Counted from the first letter of the stretch, positions 9,093-17,259 are shown. The stretch is 64,000 bases of DNA from Microbacterium pumilum (GCF_039530225.1 NZ_BAAAOH010000001.1:4387675-4451674); one strand, 5' to 3'. Numbers and translations: made by a program. The notes: generated by a model not told the origin, from the letters alone.

Positions 9093-9542
9093 CTTGACGC
9101 GGAGCCGGCGCAAGGCAATCCCCGCTTCGCGACACCAACGGGCTCGTGGCCATCGCCATCAGCTGATCTTCTGTCACTTCGTGGGCGCAGTGGATCCCTG
9201 TCCGCGGGAAGATGGCGATCTGGATCAGCAGGTAGAGAACCACGAACCAGAGGAGGAACTGGGCTTGCCGCCATGGGATGGTTGCTCTGACGCGGGTAGT
9301 GCGCGGCCACCGGTGCAGCGCGGGGGCAGCGGCCGGCAATCACGGGATTGTCGCCTATCGTCTCGCTGAGGGTACGGCTAATGAGGCGTTGGCAGCGGAA
9401 ACGGTGGATTCCTTCGTCAACCAGTGGGACGGAAATCCCACATCAGGTCCTCGAGTTCAGCGATCTGGAGACCGGCTGACCACAACGGCGCTTCCCCGTC
9501 AACCTGTGGCACGTACAGGCGACGAGCGTTAGACATGGAATC
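9093..9542. other. 450-base gap with a possible membrane-peptide remnant
   Basis: No convincing complete gene. On the minus strand, between about 9339 and 9150, an open frame contains one good membrane helix (WRQAQFLLWFVVLYLLIQIA), but the frame then runs antisense into the YdeI-like gene (to 8848). This is either a degraded small membrane protein or chance. No promoter or RNA gene recognised. Confidence 0.3.
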
Positions 9543-11234
9543 ATGGCGTCCTCCCCTCTCCTCGTCGGACCGATGCTGCGCTACACCGCAGAGACCTGCG
9601 CGACTGTCTGGGTCGAGACCGCGGGCGACGCTGCCGTGAGCGTGAGCATCGGCGAGCGCGAGTGGAGCACTCGGACCTTCGCGGTGCACGGACATCACTA
9701 CGCCCTGGTCGCCCTCGACGACCTCGCACCGGGGGCGGTGATGCCTTATGAGGTTCGTCTCGACGGAGAGAGGGTGTGGCCGGACCGGGACTCACCCATG
9801 CCGGCTCCCGTCATCGCCACGCGAGCACCTGAGCAGCCTCTTCGGATGGCGTGGGGATCGTGTCGCACGAGCGTGGACCACGACGCCACCGGCAATCGCA
9901 CACACGGCGTCGACGCGATGCGGACGTTCGCTCTGGCGCTGGGCGAGGATGCGTCGCTTCGGCCGGATCTCATCCTGCTCCTGGGTGACCAGGTATACGC
10001 CGACATGACCACCGAAGCCATGCAGGAGTTCATCCGCGATCGCCGAGACATTCGCGAGCCGCCCGGCAAAGAGCTCAAGGACTTCGAGGAGTACGCGCAC
10101 CTGTATCGGCTCGCTTGGTCGGACGATGCCAACCGATGGCTGCTGTCGACTGTGCCGAGCGCGATGATCTTCGACGACCACGACGTGCGCGACGACTGGA
10201 ACGCCTCGCTGGACTGGAAGAAGCAGATGGAGGCGACGTCGTGGTGGCACGAGCGTATCGTCGCCGGGCTGGCCTCGTACTGGGTTTACCAGCACCTCGG
10301 CAACCTCTCTCCCGCGCAACGCGCAGACGACGAGATCTGGCAGCGGATCAGCGCGCACGACGGTCCCAGCGAGCTGGACATCACCGGCGCACTGGACGCC
10401 TTGGCGGATCGGGTGGACCGGGAGCCCCGCACGTACCGTTTCAGCTACTGCCGCGACTTCGGCGACATCCGTCTGGCGGTCGTCGACTCCCGGGCAGCGC
10501 GCGACCTCACGCCCACGGCGCGAGCGCTGGTCGACTCGACGGAGTGGGAGTGGCTGGACGAGCAACTGCAGGGCGGCTTCCGGCATCTGCTCGTCGCGAC
10601 CTCGCTCCCGTTCCTGCTGCCTATCGGGCTGCATCACGTCGAGTCCTGGGACGAGGCGATCTCGCAGGGCGCCTGGGGGCGCGTCGCCGCCCGGATCGGC
10701 GAACGCCTGCGGCAGATGGTGGATCTCGAGCACTGGGCCGCCTGGCAGAACAGCTTCCAGTCGCTGGCAGGCATCCTGACGGAGATCGCCGATGGAGGCC
10801 GCGGCGCCGCGCCCGACTCGGTGCTGGTTCTCTCCGGCGACGTGCACTTCTCGTACGTCGCGGAGGTCGAGCGGTCGGGCGGGGGCAGGATCGTGCAAGC
10901 CGTGTGCTCTCCTGTGCGCAATCCGCTGCCGATCCTGATGCGCTGGTTCTCGGTGGTGATGTCATACGGCCTGGCGCGTCCGGTCGGTGCCGTCGTTGCC
11001 CGCTCTGCGAAAGTACCCGATCCCCCGTTCGAGTGGACGACGACCAAGGGGCCGTGGTTCGACAACAATCTCTCGGTGCTGCAGGAGACGCCTGACGGCC
11101 TCGAGTTGACCTGGCACAAGGGCGTGGTCGAAAACGGCGACGAGCGGCATCCGCGGATGGAAGAAGTCTCGCGCGTCATGGTGGGCCCTCGCCGCTCAGT
11201 GGACGGAGCGGTCGGCGGGCGAGCTCAGGGATAG
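9543..11234 (+). CDS. PhoD-like alkaline phosphatase family protein
   Basis: 563 residues. A metal-dependent phosphoesterase with an N-terminal fibronectin-like PhoD_N region (ATVWVETAG; HHYALVALDDLAPG), then the catalytic domain: MAWGSCRT, LLLGDQVYADMTTEAMQEFI, MIFDDHDVRDDW (metal ligands), RDFGDIRLAVVDSRAARDL and VLSGDVHFSYVAEVER. There is no Tat or Sec signal peptide, unlike secreted PhoD, so it is probably cytoplasmic and may act on phosphodiesters other than environmental phosphate esters. Monocistronic. Long insertions around residues 190-260 set it in the larger PhoD-like subgroup. Confidence 0.9.
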   Translation: MASSPLLVGPMLRYTAETCATVWVETAGDAAVSVSIGEREWSTRTFAVHGHHYALVALDDLAPGAVMPYEVRLDGERVWPDRDSPMPAPVIATRAPEQPLRMAWGSCRTSVDHDATGNRTHGVDAMRTFALALGEDASLRPDLILLLGDQVYADMTTEAMQEFIRDRRDIREPPGKELKDFEEYAHLYRLAWSDDANRWLLSTVPSAMIFDDHDVRDDWNASLDWKKQMEATSWWHERIVAGLASYWVYQHLGNLSPAQRADDEIWQRISAHDGPSELDITGALDALADRVDREPRTYRFSYCRDFGDIRLAVVDSRAARDLTPTARALVDSTEWEWLDEQLQGGFRHLLVATSLPFLLPIGLHHVESWDEAISQGAWGRVAARIGERLRQMVDLEHWAAWQNSFQSLAGILTEIADGGRGAAPDSVLVLSGDVHFSYVAEVERSGGGRIVQAVCSPVRNPLPILMRWFSVVMSYGLARPVGAVVARSAKVPDPPFEWTTTKGPWFDNNLSVLQETPDGLELTWHKGVVENGDERHPRMEEVSRVMVGPRRSVDGAVGGRAQG

Positions 11235-11340
11235 CCGCCGAGCGCGGGCGGCAGCCGATGAAAGCCGTGTCACGAAGCAGGGCTGCTTGAGCAACGCCAG
11301 ATCGATCCCTAGAATTCCGCAGCGAAAGGAGCGATCAGAC

Positions 11341-11592
11341 ATGGATGGACCAGATCTTCTCGCGGCACGACTTCTCCGCGCAATGGTCGCCGACGACGTC
11401 GACGCCGTCAGTGACCTCGTCGTAGAGATCGAGGACAGCGGCTACGCCGGCCTCGTCGCCACAGGACTCGCGCAGTCCTACATCACCGAAATGCTGAAGA
11501 CTGCAAGACGCGAACCACTTCTGCGTGCACTGGAAGCGCGGATCCTCGAGCTGACCGCCATCGCCGACGAATCGAACGACAAGTCGGCCTGA
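11341..11592 (+). CDS. Small hypothetical protein (83 aa)
   Basis: An acidic, wholly helical protein beginning MDGPDLLAARLLRAMVADDV. AAAGGAG is well placed before the ATG, which supports real translation. The internal pattern (DAVSDLVVEIEDSGYAGLVA) suggests a compact helical bundle. No family recognised, no signal peptide. It stands alone after the PhoD-like gene. Confidence 0.6.
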   Translation: MDGPDLLAARLLRAMVADDVDAVSDLVVEIEDSGYAGLVATGLAQSYITEMLKTARREPLLRALEARILELTAIADESNDKSA

Positions 11593-11647
11593 TCCCCCGT
11601 GGGGCACTTCGTTCCACCGTGACGCGTCCCCCCGCCGGCTCCCCAAC

Positions 11648-11686
11648 GCGGGCAGTGCACGGATGAGACATGTCTGCGGGCGGCCG
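11648..11686 (+). repeat. Intergenic repeat family, copy B
   Basis: GCGGGCAGTGCACGGAT (11648-11664), 12 bases, CGGGCGGCCG (11677-11686): same blocks and spacing as copy A at 7117. It lies between the 83-aa gene and the poly-C tract. Confidence 0.6.
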
Positions 11687-11730
11687 ACGCCGCCACAGGA
11701 CCCTGTCCGGCAAAATGCGGAGCGAGGCCA

Positions 11731-11746
11731 CCCCCCCCCCCCCCCC
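11731..11746 (+). repeat. Homopolymer tract of 16 C
   Basis: Sixteen consecutive C residues, the longest homopolymer I noticed in the window. It is in noncoding sequence between the 83-aa gene and the small basic protein gene. Such tracts are slippage-prone and may vary between cells or be miscounted in sequencing. Confidence 0.9.
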
Positions 11747-11841
11747 GCGCGTGGACCGGCAATCGTCATCAACCCGGCGACTTCGCGACGTGCACGCAGC
11801 TGACGCCGGCTGACCTCAGTCAGGTCTGTGCCGCAGCCCAA

Positions 11842-11976
11842 TCAGGCCCTCGCCGCCTTGCGCGGCTTGACGAACGTGCTCGGCTCGCGCTTGTCGCGCT
11901 TCGCCGCTCGCTTTTCCTTTATCGACATCATCGCGACTTTCTTCACGTCGCGTTCCTGTCTTGACTTACCGGACAT
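11842..11976 (-). CDS. Small basic protein (44 aa), actinobacterial
   Basis: A 44-residue Lys/Arg-rich protein: begins MSGKSRQERDVKKVAMMSIK and ends FVKPRKAARA. Tiny proteins of this pattern (MxxKEKRAAKRxK...KPRKA) are widespread and intact in Actinobacteria, from my memory of the family, and have no assigned function; nucleic-acid or ribosome association is a guess from the charge. A longer in-frame extension upstream has no gene-like composition. AAGGGGA lies about 9 bases before the ATG. Confidence 0.7.
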   Translation of the reverse strand: MSGKSRQERDVKKVAMMSIKEKRAAKRDKREPSTFVKPRKAARA

Positions 11977-12271
11977 CGGTTCTCGCTTCCCCTTATCGGC
12001 TGGCGGTGAACCTCCGACCATAGCCCTCTGCCGGAGGAAGTCAATTCCGCGGTCCACGCTGGGATCATGGAGAGTGATCAGCAAAGACACGAACCAGACA
12101 GCATCCAGTGGATCATGGGAGCGCACCCGTCTCAGATGAGGTCGTCGGCGGTTGCCCCCGCGCTCGCCGATGACGTCATCTACCGGCAAAGCAATCGACG
12201 CCCGCGTCACGGGAGCACAGATGTCGGCGACGCCCATAGCCAACCTCGCGGTGGACGCAACTCGCGCCGAC

Positions 12272-12299
12272 TTGCCTTTTCTGTCGGCTCAGCTATGGT
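12272..12299 (+). promoter_or_regulatory. Promoter-like sequence for a possible leaderless small ORF
   Basis: TTGCCT (12272-12277), 16-base spacer, TATGGT (12294-12299). Transcription would begin around 12306, essentially at the ATG of the 54-codon ORF at 12307, i.e. a leaderless transcript as is common in Actinobacteria. Inference from sequence only. The rest of the 11977-12271 gap shows nothing I can support. Confidence 0.4.
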
Positions 12300-12306
12300 G
12301 AGGGCC

Positions 12307-12471
12307 ATGAGCCGGATGCCCTCTCTCGTTTCCTCGGACCGTCGTCTCGACGCGTCCGTGGTGACGTGTGCAGCCGACATCGCCGGTGCCCGGCACGAGG
12401 TCCTTCCGCCCCGGCGTGCCGCGGCAGGTGGCCGGCGTATTCGTGCCACCTTGCGCGCTGCACCCCCGTAG
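12307..12471 (+). CDS. Possible leader peptide (54 aa) of the DksA-like gene
   Basis: ATG 12307 to TAG 12471. The product begins MSRMPSLVSSDRRLDAS and ends in an Arg/Ala/Pro-rich tail (GGRRIRATLRAAPP). It lies directly after a promoter-like sequence and its stop codon is followed one base later by a hairpin (12473-12491), with the DksA/TraR-like gene 80 bases further. That order is typical of a regulatory leader peptide. No homolog recalled; may be noncoding. Confidence 0.35.
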   Translation: MSRMPSLVSSDRRLDASVVTCAADIAGARHEVLPPRRAAAGGRRIRATLRAAPP

Positions 12472-12472
12472 A

Positions 12473-12491
12473 CCCCTTCAGCCCGAAGGGG
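12473..12491 (+). terminator. Hairpin between possible leader ORF and DksA-like gene
   Basis: CCCCTTC, loop AGCCC, GAAGGGG: a 7-bp perfect stem. Downstream is a pyrimidine-rich stretch (TTTCTCTTTTCTC, about 12527-12540) just before the ribosome binding site of the zinc-finger gene. Could be an attenuator or an mRNA stabiliser. Confidence 0.4.
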
Positions 12492-12550
12492 TATTCCGGT
12501 CAACCAGCGCGTCGCATCTGCGGCGCGTTTCTCTTTTCTCAGGAGCCGTC

Positions 12551-12871
12551 ATGACACACACTTCCCAACCCGTCAGGGACATGGACGTCGATACCATCCG
12601 CCAGCAGCTCGAGCAGCATCTCCAGGAACGGCTCGACATCCTGGCCGAACTCGCCCCCGAGGCTCTGCCGAGCGTCGACCCCGTCGCCTACCAGAGGGCG
12701 GCGACGAACCGTTTGGTCGTCGAGCAGATCACGGCAGCATTGAATCGATTGGATGCCGGCACCTACGGTCACTGCACCCGCTGCGGACGTGAGATCGCTG
12801 CTGGACGACTGGAGATCCTGCCTCACGCTGCGGCGTGTATCGACTGTCAGAGCCATGCTGACGCCGCCTAG
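12551..12871 (+). CDS. DksA/TraR-family zinc-finger protein
   Basis: 106 residues. An N-terminal coiled-coil (RQQLEQHLQERLDILAELAP and RLVVEQITAALNRLDAG) precedes the zinc finger C-T-R-C ... C-I-D-C, spacing C-x2-C-x17-C-x2-C, exactly that of DksA. These proteins insert the coiled-coil into the RNA polymerase secondary channel and modulate initiation, often in stress. In Actinobacteria the role is less defined than in E. coli. AGGAG precedes the ATG. Small size matches the actinobacterial branch. Confidence 0.9.
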   Translation: MTHTSQPVRDMDVDTIRQQLEQHLQERLDILAELAPEALPSVDPVAYQRAATNRLVVEQITAALNRLDAGTYGHCTRCGREIAAGRLEILPHAAACIDCQSHADAA

Positions 12872-12970
12872 CACGGGTCGCTGCACGGAGCATCACCGCC
12901 TCGCGAGTCGAACCCGGCACGGACTATCCCACGAGGGAACGGCTGGACGTCGGCCTCCGCGGGAGGTCCA

Positions 12971-13023
12971 GATTTCCATTCATTGGAATATAAATTCGAC
13001 TTCGGCCGTTATAAAGATCAAGT
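12971..13023 (+). promoter_or_regulatory. AT-rich promoter/operator upstream of the SDR gene
   Basis: A sharply AT-rich island in GC-rich surroundings. It holds TTCCATTCATTGGAA (palindrome with TTCCA/TGGAA arms), overlapping GAATATAAATTC (second dyad), then TTATAAAG as a possible -10 region. The nested dyads look like a repressor site; no cognate regulator is adjacent. Confidence 0.45.
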
Positions 13024-13069
13024 CGAAACCCGCGTTGGGTTCGGCTCAAAGACGTGAGGAGTGATCGAG

Positions 13070-13810
13070 ATGACGAATAGATTCCATGGTCGTGTGGCTC
13101 TGGTGACCGGCGGCGCGAGCGGGATCGGCAAGGCGACAGCGTTGCGTATCGCGTCCGAAGGGGGTGCGGTGGCAATCGGCGATGTGCAGGAGCCGGCCGG
13201 CATCGAGGTGGTCTCCGAGATCGAGCGCAGCGGCGGCAAGGCCGTCTTCGTGCGCCTGGATGTCACCAGCGAACAGGATTGGGCGAATGCGGTCGAGGTC
13301 GTGGTGTCGACGTTAGGCAAACTCGACATCCTGATCAACAACGCGGGCATCGGTGACACCGAGCCACTTGAGATAACGAGCCTGGACACCTGGAACAAGG
13401 TCGTCGCCGTCACGCAGACCAGCGTCTTCCTCGGCATGAAGGCCGCCGCTGCCCCCCTCAAGGCCAGTGGCAACGGATCGGTCGTGAATATCAGCTCGAT
13501 GTACGGCATCGTCGGATCAGGGGTCAGTCCCGCGTATCACGCCGCCAAGGGCGCCGTGCGCCTCTTGACCAAGACCACTGCCCTCGGCTGGGCGAAGGAA
13601 GGCGTGCGCGTCAACTCGGTCCACCCCGGTTTCATCGACACTCCGATCCTGGGCGACACCGACCGCGAGATGCTCATCGCGGGCACCCCTATGGGCAGGC
13701 TCGGACGAGCAGATGAGATGGCCGCGCTCATCGCGTTCGTGGCAAGCGACGACGCAAGCTTCGCAACAGGCTCTGAGTTCGTCGCCGACGGCGGTGTCAC
13801 AGCCGGCTGA
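13070..13810 (+). CDS. SDR-family NAD(P)-dependent oxidoreductase
   Basis: 246 residues from the ATG at 13070 (GTG 13061 is also in frame but leaves no room after GAGGAG). Classical short-chain dehydrogenase: cofactor loop VTGGASGIGKATA, Asp in AIGDVQ favouring NAD, NNAGIGD, catalytic Ser in VNISSMYG, and YHAAK (Tyr-x3-Lys). The C-terminus ends in SEFVADGGVTAG, close to cyclohexanol or 3-alpha-hydroxysteroid dehydrogenase types. Substrate cannot be fixed. Monocistronic with an unusual AT-rich promoter and a strong terminator. Confidence 0.93.
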   Translation: MTNRFHGRVALVTGGASGIGKATALRIASEGGAVAIGDVQEPAGIEVVSEIERSGGKAVFVRLDVTSEQDWANAVEVVVSTLGKLDILINNAGIGDTEPLEITSLDTWNKVVAVTQTSVFLGMKAAAAPLKASGNGSVVNISSMYGIVGSGVSPAYHAAKGAVRLLTKTTALGWAKEGVRVNSVHPGFIDTPILGDTDREMLIAGTPMGRLGRADEMAALIAFVASDDASFATGSEFVADGGVTAG

Positions 13811-13883
13811 CTTCAGCCTGTCCCGCGATGAGGAGGATCAACTCCGCATCTGGCAGGGCCGGACCCCGGTTCCGCGCCCGAGA

Positions 13884-13912
13884 TAGTGCGGCCCCGATTC
13901 GGGGCCGCACTA
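13884..13912 (+). terminator. Perfect 13-bp hairpin after the SDR gene
   Basis: TAGTGCGGCCCCG, loop ATT, CGGGGCCGCACTA: a 13-bp perfect stem with a 3-base loop. Positioned 75 bases after the SDR stop and before the next gene; a strong Rho-independent-type terminator lacking a T tail. Confidence 0.75.
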
Positions 13913-13950
13913 CCTGAACGTGACGAAGGCGTCACAGAAACGAGGTCGAC

Positions 13951-14274
13951 ATGACACACATCATGTTCGGACGCATAGAAGTTGCCCGCGTCGATGAGCA
14001 TTGTTGGCGTCTCTGCGACGCAACCCTCCCTGAGGACGATCCGAGACGGGTCATCGCACTCGCAGAGCTGAAGGACGAGCACGTCACAGTTCTTTGGCTC
14101 AGGGAGCGGAACAGTCGAAGCACGTTCGCCACCTTCGAGCAAGCACTAGGCGCCGCCGAGAAGATCGCCTACAAGGCGGATCGCAGGCGCGCAAGCCGCC
14201 CGGTTCCGATCCCGCATTTCCCTCCGCGCCGACACGCTCTCGGATCGTTGCAGTCAGACTCCAATCGGACGTAG
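13951..14274 (+). CDS. Hypothetical protein (107 aa)
   Basis: Begins MTHIMFGRIEVARVDEHCWR. The first two thirds (CDATLPEDDPRRVIALAELK; HVTVLWLRERNSRSTFATFE) look like a small alpha/beta domain, and the tail is Arg/Pro-rich. No family recognised. Preceded by ACGAGGTCG; converges on the DUF1269 gene. A small regulatory or modification-sensing role is conceivable but not supported. Confidence 0.6.
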   Translation: MTHIMFGRIEVARVDEHCWRLCDATLPEDDPRRVIALAELKDEHVTVLWLRERNSRSTFATFEQALGAAEKIAYKADRRRASRPVPIPHFPPRRHALGSLQSDSNRT

Positions 14275-14375
14275 GCAACCGGCTTTGGCGATCTCCTTGG
14301 AACGGCGGGAGTCCCCGCCGGCTGGGCTCGACCAGGGGTGCAGCGTGTACAGCGGCACTCCTCGCCATCTGCGCG

Positions 14376-14939
14376 CTACTTATTGTCGTCGGCTTCCGCC
14401 TTCGCCACCGCCTTGGCGTCCGTGGCCACCGCGTCGTCCACTGCCTTCTCGACGATCTTGTCGGCCTTCTCGAGCGCCTTGCGGATCCTCACCTCGCCCG
14501 GGTCGGACACGAGGGCGATGATGCCGGAGTGGCCCGGCTCGATCGCGTCCTGCAATCCCTCCGCCAGCTCCTTCTTGTGGTGGCGCTCACGCAACTTCCC
14601 GATGATCCCTCCACCCGCGCCCACGACCAGGACGCTGCCGAGGATCGAGGGCGGAAACAGGATGCCGACAACGGCGCCGCCGACAGCTCCCCAGCCGAGG
14701 CCCTCGCGTGTGCTGTGATCGGTGACCTTCTGCACCTCGAGCTTGCCGGTGTCGTCGCGCTTGACGACCAGGACGCCTTCGATCTTGACTGTCGCTCCGT
14801 CTTCGACCTCCTTGAGGGCCTGGTAGGCCTCCAACGCGACGTCGACGTCGGCGAAGTCGGCAGCGATGAGCGTGTACGCACCGTCGCTGACGGCTGCGAC
14901 CGCGATCTCGTCCGCCGCGGCGGGTGTCTCATCAGTCAT
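14376..14939 (-). CDS. DUF1269-like membrane-associated protein
   Basis: 187 residues. After an acidic N-terminus comes an alpha/beta domain (TLIAADFADVDVALEAYQAL; KIEGVLVVKRDDTGKLEVQK), then a Gly-rich hydrophobic hairpin (GLGWGAVGGAVVGILFPPSI; GSVLVVGAGGGIIGKLRERH) and a charged helical C-terminus ending in Ala/Lys/Glu-rich sequence. This order is typical of DUF1269 proteins, often annotated as general-stress or membrane proteins of unknown role. GGAG lies before the ATG. Convergent with the preceding 107-aa gene. Confidence 0.8.
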   Translation of the reverse strand: MTDETPAAADEIAVAAVSDGAYTLIAADFADVDVALEAYQALKEVEDGATVKIEGVLVVKRDDTGKLEVQKVTDHSTREGLGWGAVGGAVVGILFPPSILGSVLVVGAGGGIIGKLRERHHKKELAEGLQDAIEPGHSGIIALVSDPGEVRIRKALEKADKIVEKAVDDAVATDAKAVAKAEADDNK

Positions 14940-15042
14940 GTCGGTTCTCCTTTGGCTCCAGCGACCTTCTGACGGTCGTCAGTATAGGGAGCGCGTGCAT
15001 ATGGGTGACAGACCAGCTACAGCGGTCAGACATGCCGGTCCA

Positions 15043-15112
15043 GGATCCCTGTCCGGGCCGTGCCCGAAGTGGAGACCTGGGCGGGGCGATCGATTCGGAT
15101 CCCTCAGCGGCC
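15043..15112 (+). repeat. Intergenic repeat family, copy C
   Basis: GGATCC, 5 bases, CGGGCCGTGCCCG, then a GGAGACCTGGG block and a second half with CGATTCGGATCCCTCAGCGG. The first half matches copy D (18911) with the same GGATCC-to-CGGGCC spacing, the second half matches copy E. It fills part of the 323-base gap between the DUF1269 gene and the nucleotidyltransferase; nothing else was seen there. Confidence 0.6.
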
Positions 15113-15262
15113 AGGGTGACCAAGGGGCTTCGATCCAGGATTGCTGATCTTGATACCCGGGCTGGTGGAACGGTGACTTGGGCGCAAGGCCGGCCGCGCA
15201 GTTCATCGAGGATCGCTCTGCCCGTAGCGGTCCAACCTGTTGTCGGGGCCTCGCATGATTGC

Positions 15263-16003
15263 TCAAGGTGCGCCAAGGGTGTGAAGCGGTTGCGTGAGTG
15301 CGCGGGATCGCGTGCCGTCGTGGTCGGCGACTTCTGCAAGGAACCGTTCGATGAGCATCCGCAGAGATCGCTGGAGTGCGGACGCGGTCACCGTCGCTGA
15401 CCTGCTTCGCAGCAGGGCGTCCAGGTCCGCGGCGGGGAGATGGTCGACGTCGCGGCCGTGCCACGGGTTCAGCCCGTGCCGGACGCAGGCGAGCGCGATG
15501 ATCTGGTTGCGAAGATCGTCGAGCATCATCACTGCTTGCCACAGTTTGCCGCGGGCGATGGCTGAACGAGCGTGGAGGGCGTACAGCCATCCCATTCCGA
15601 TGAGCGCGTCGAGGTCAGGCGCGGACGGGGTGGATGGTGGGTTTGCCGTGCCGAAGACGAGATGGAAGCTCTCACCGGTGCCGCGGAACTCGCCGTACTT
15701 CCAGAAAGACAGGTCGATCTGGAGAGAGGTTGTCAGCAGGAAGACACGGTATCGCGCTCCCGCGAAGACATCGAGCGTGTCTGCGACGTCGAATCGATCG
15801 TCGATCCATCGAGTCCACGCGTCGACAATCGTCGGTTCGTCAGCATCCGGTGCCAGTTGCAGCACCAAGTCGATGTCCGACCAGGCGTCTTCCTCGCCTC
15901 GTGCCGCCGATCCCACCAGAGCGGCACCGACGATCTGATCATCGTTTCGCGCATGGGCGATCAGATCATCGCGAATACGCAAGCGGTCAGCAACGGCGAA
16001 CAT
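15263..16003 (-). CDS. Nucleotidyltransferase domain protein
   Basis: 246 residues. Seen: VGAALVGSAARGEEDAWSDI, the G-S-x(n)-D-x-D motif of pol-beta-type nucleotidyltransferases (GSAARG ... SDIDLVLQL), followed by LQIDLSFWKYGEFRGTGESF and a helical C-terminal part (AIARGKLWQAVMMLDDLRNQ; ACVRHGLNPWHGRDVDHLPA). The arrangement resembles AadK/LinB-like antibiotic nucleotidyltransferases and uncharacterised relatives that transfer AMP to small molecules. Substrate unknown; resistance should not be assumed. Monocistronic. Confidence 0.82.
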   Translation of the reverse strand: MFAVADRLRIRDDLIAHARNDDQIVGAALVGSAARGEEDAWSDIDLVLQLAPDADEPTIVDAWTRWIDDRFDVADTLDVFAGARYRVFLLTTSLQIDLSFWKYGEFRGTGESFHLVFGTANPPSTPSAPDLDALIGMGWLYALHARSAIARGKLWQAVMMLDDLRNQIIALACVRHGLNPWHGRDVDHLPAADLDALLRSRSATVTASALQRSLRMLIERFLAEVADHDGTRSRALTQPLHTLGAP

Positions 16004-16100
16004 GCTTCCACTTCACTCGCGATGTCGGCGAGCGTCAACACATTGCAGACGCTCTCCCGCCCGCGTGTGGATCCATATACGGGCATGCATCCTCCTGAAC

Positions 16101-16153
16101 GGACGTGCCGGATATGGCTCTAGCCACGTTGACTGATTGAGTCCGGCACGTCC
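16101..16153. repeat. 12-bp perfect inverted repeat with 29-base spacer
   Basis: GGACGTGCCGGA (16101-16112) and TCCGGCACGTCC (16142-16153), perfect complements. It lies about 100 bases upstream of the nucleotidyltransferase start. Could be an operator, a terminator-like RNA hairpin, or the end of an old mobile element. The rest of the 16004-16674 gap holds only this and the remnant below. Confidence 0.7.
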
Positions 16154-16310
16154 TCGTACGGGCGATGCGCGTGCAAGGGTCGTCGCGTAAAGGCTTGAGC
16201 GCGTGCGATTCCCCGCCTCGCACCCGCAATACTCGCAGGCTCGAGGGACGTGAGGGACACCGCTCGGACGTCAGGCAGGGGCTCCCCGCCTGCGACGGAC
16301 GATCGCGGTG

Positions 16311-16544
16311 CTAGAGGTTCTGGGCGGTGCTGGTCTCGTGGGAGGTGACGGCTGCGTCTGTGATCCGCTGGACTTGGTGCCCGGCACTGAAGTCCGGGGC
16401 GATCGGCAGGTTGTTGACGATCGCGTCGATGAACAGTCGCCGGCCCACCGGTTGCTGACGGAGCGCACTCATCACCATCGGATGATGCAGATCCTCAGGA
16501 GTCGCGACGAGACCGCGACCAGCCCAGCCCGGCCGATCATCTCC
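16311..16544 (-). pseudogene. Remnant of a Gfo/Idh/MocA-type oxidoreductase C-terminus
   Basis: An open frame of 77 codons, bounded upstream by a stop, with no plausible start. It contains PVGRRLFIDAIVNNLPIAPD and FSAGHQVQRITDAAVTSHET before the stop. That is the usual C-terminal signature of NAD(P)-dependent sugar dehydrogenases (family FxxAI...P.P.F..G..VQ...DAA..S). The dinucleotide-binding domain is absent from the neighbourhood, so this is a deletion remnant. Family call is from memory of the motif. Confidence 0.5.
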
Positions 16545-16674
16545 TCATATTCCGTAGATGGAAGTCGTCCGCCCACTAGCTGGTCCCGATCAGACCGACA
16601 CGGACTCTTGCTGACATTTCGACCCCCGAAGGCCCCCAGCCCGCGAAGTCATGTTGGGCGTCTCCTCCGAACAG

Positions 16675-17259
16675 TTACTGGATGGCGGAGAACACCTTGT
16701 CGGCTAGCATCCCGGGCTGAATAGCAAGCACGCCATCGGGGGGCGAAGGCACAGCGATTGCCTTGTTGCCTGTCACGCTGCCGCCGTTGTAGAGGGCGGA
16801 TGTGGTGTCGACAGCGGGATCGGGAGCGACTGCGAGGCTGCCCATCGAGTCGACCGTTGTGCCGGAGGCGGTCACGTAATCGAGGGTCACGAAAGCCCCC
16901 ATCTGTCCGTCCGGGTCGTCCCCCGTGTACGTGACGGTGTAGTTGACGACGATGTACTGGCTGCCTTCGGCAGGAGGCTCGTTGAACTGGTTGGCGGCGG
17001 CCACGGCTTCGTTGCCGTCGAGAGTCACAGAGTTGACCACCACAGTCCATTCGTCCGACTCGATCACGGTGCCGAGTGGGAAGGGGTTCTCGCGGGTGCC
17101 CGCGGCGGCCGCGGGCGCCTCGGTCTCTTCGGTGTCCTCCGCCGCTGTGGTGTCGTCGGGTGGAGCGCTGCCGGTCGTTGGGCTGGAGCATCCAGCGAAC
17201 GCGAGCGACCCGAGGACGGCCAATGTTGCGACAGCGGCGACCAAGCGATTTGCGGACAT
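16675..17259 (-). CDS. Lipoprotein, DUF4352-like
   Basis: 194 residues. A type II signal peptide is clear: MSANRLVAAVATLAVLGSLA then FAGC-S-S, with Cys23 as the lipid-attachment site, followed by a Thr/Glu/Ala linker (about 30 residues). The mature domain GTRENPFPLGTVIESDEWTV ... GSQYIVVNYTVTYTGDDPDG is the beta-sandwich of DUF4352/Telomeric-repeat-like lipoproteins. Anchored to the outer face of the membrane. Function unknown in the family. Purine-rich GAAAGGGT precedes the ATG. Confidence 0.87.
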   Translation of the reverse strand: MSANRLVAAVATLAVLGSLAFAGCSSPTTGSAPPDDTTAAEDTEETEAPAAAAGTRENPFPLGTVIESDEWTVVVNSVTLDGNEAVAAANQFNEPPAEGSQYIVVNYTVTYTGDDPDGQMGAFVTLDYVTASGTTVDSMGSLAVAPDPAVDTTSALYNGGSVTGNKAIAVPSPPDGVLAIQPGMLADKVFSAIQ

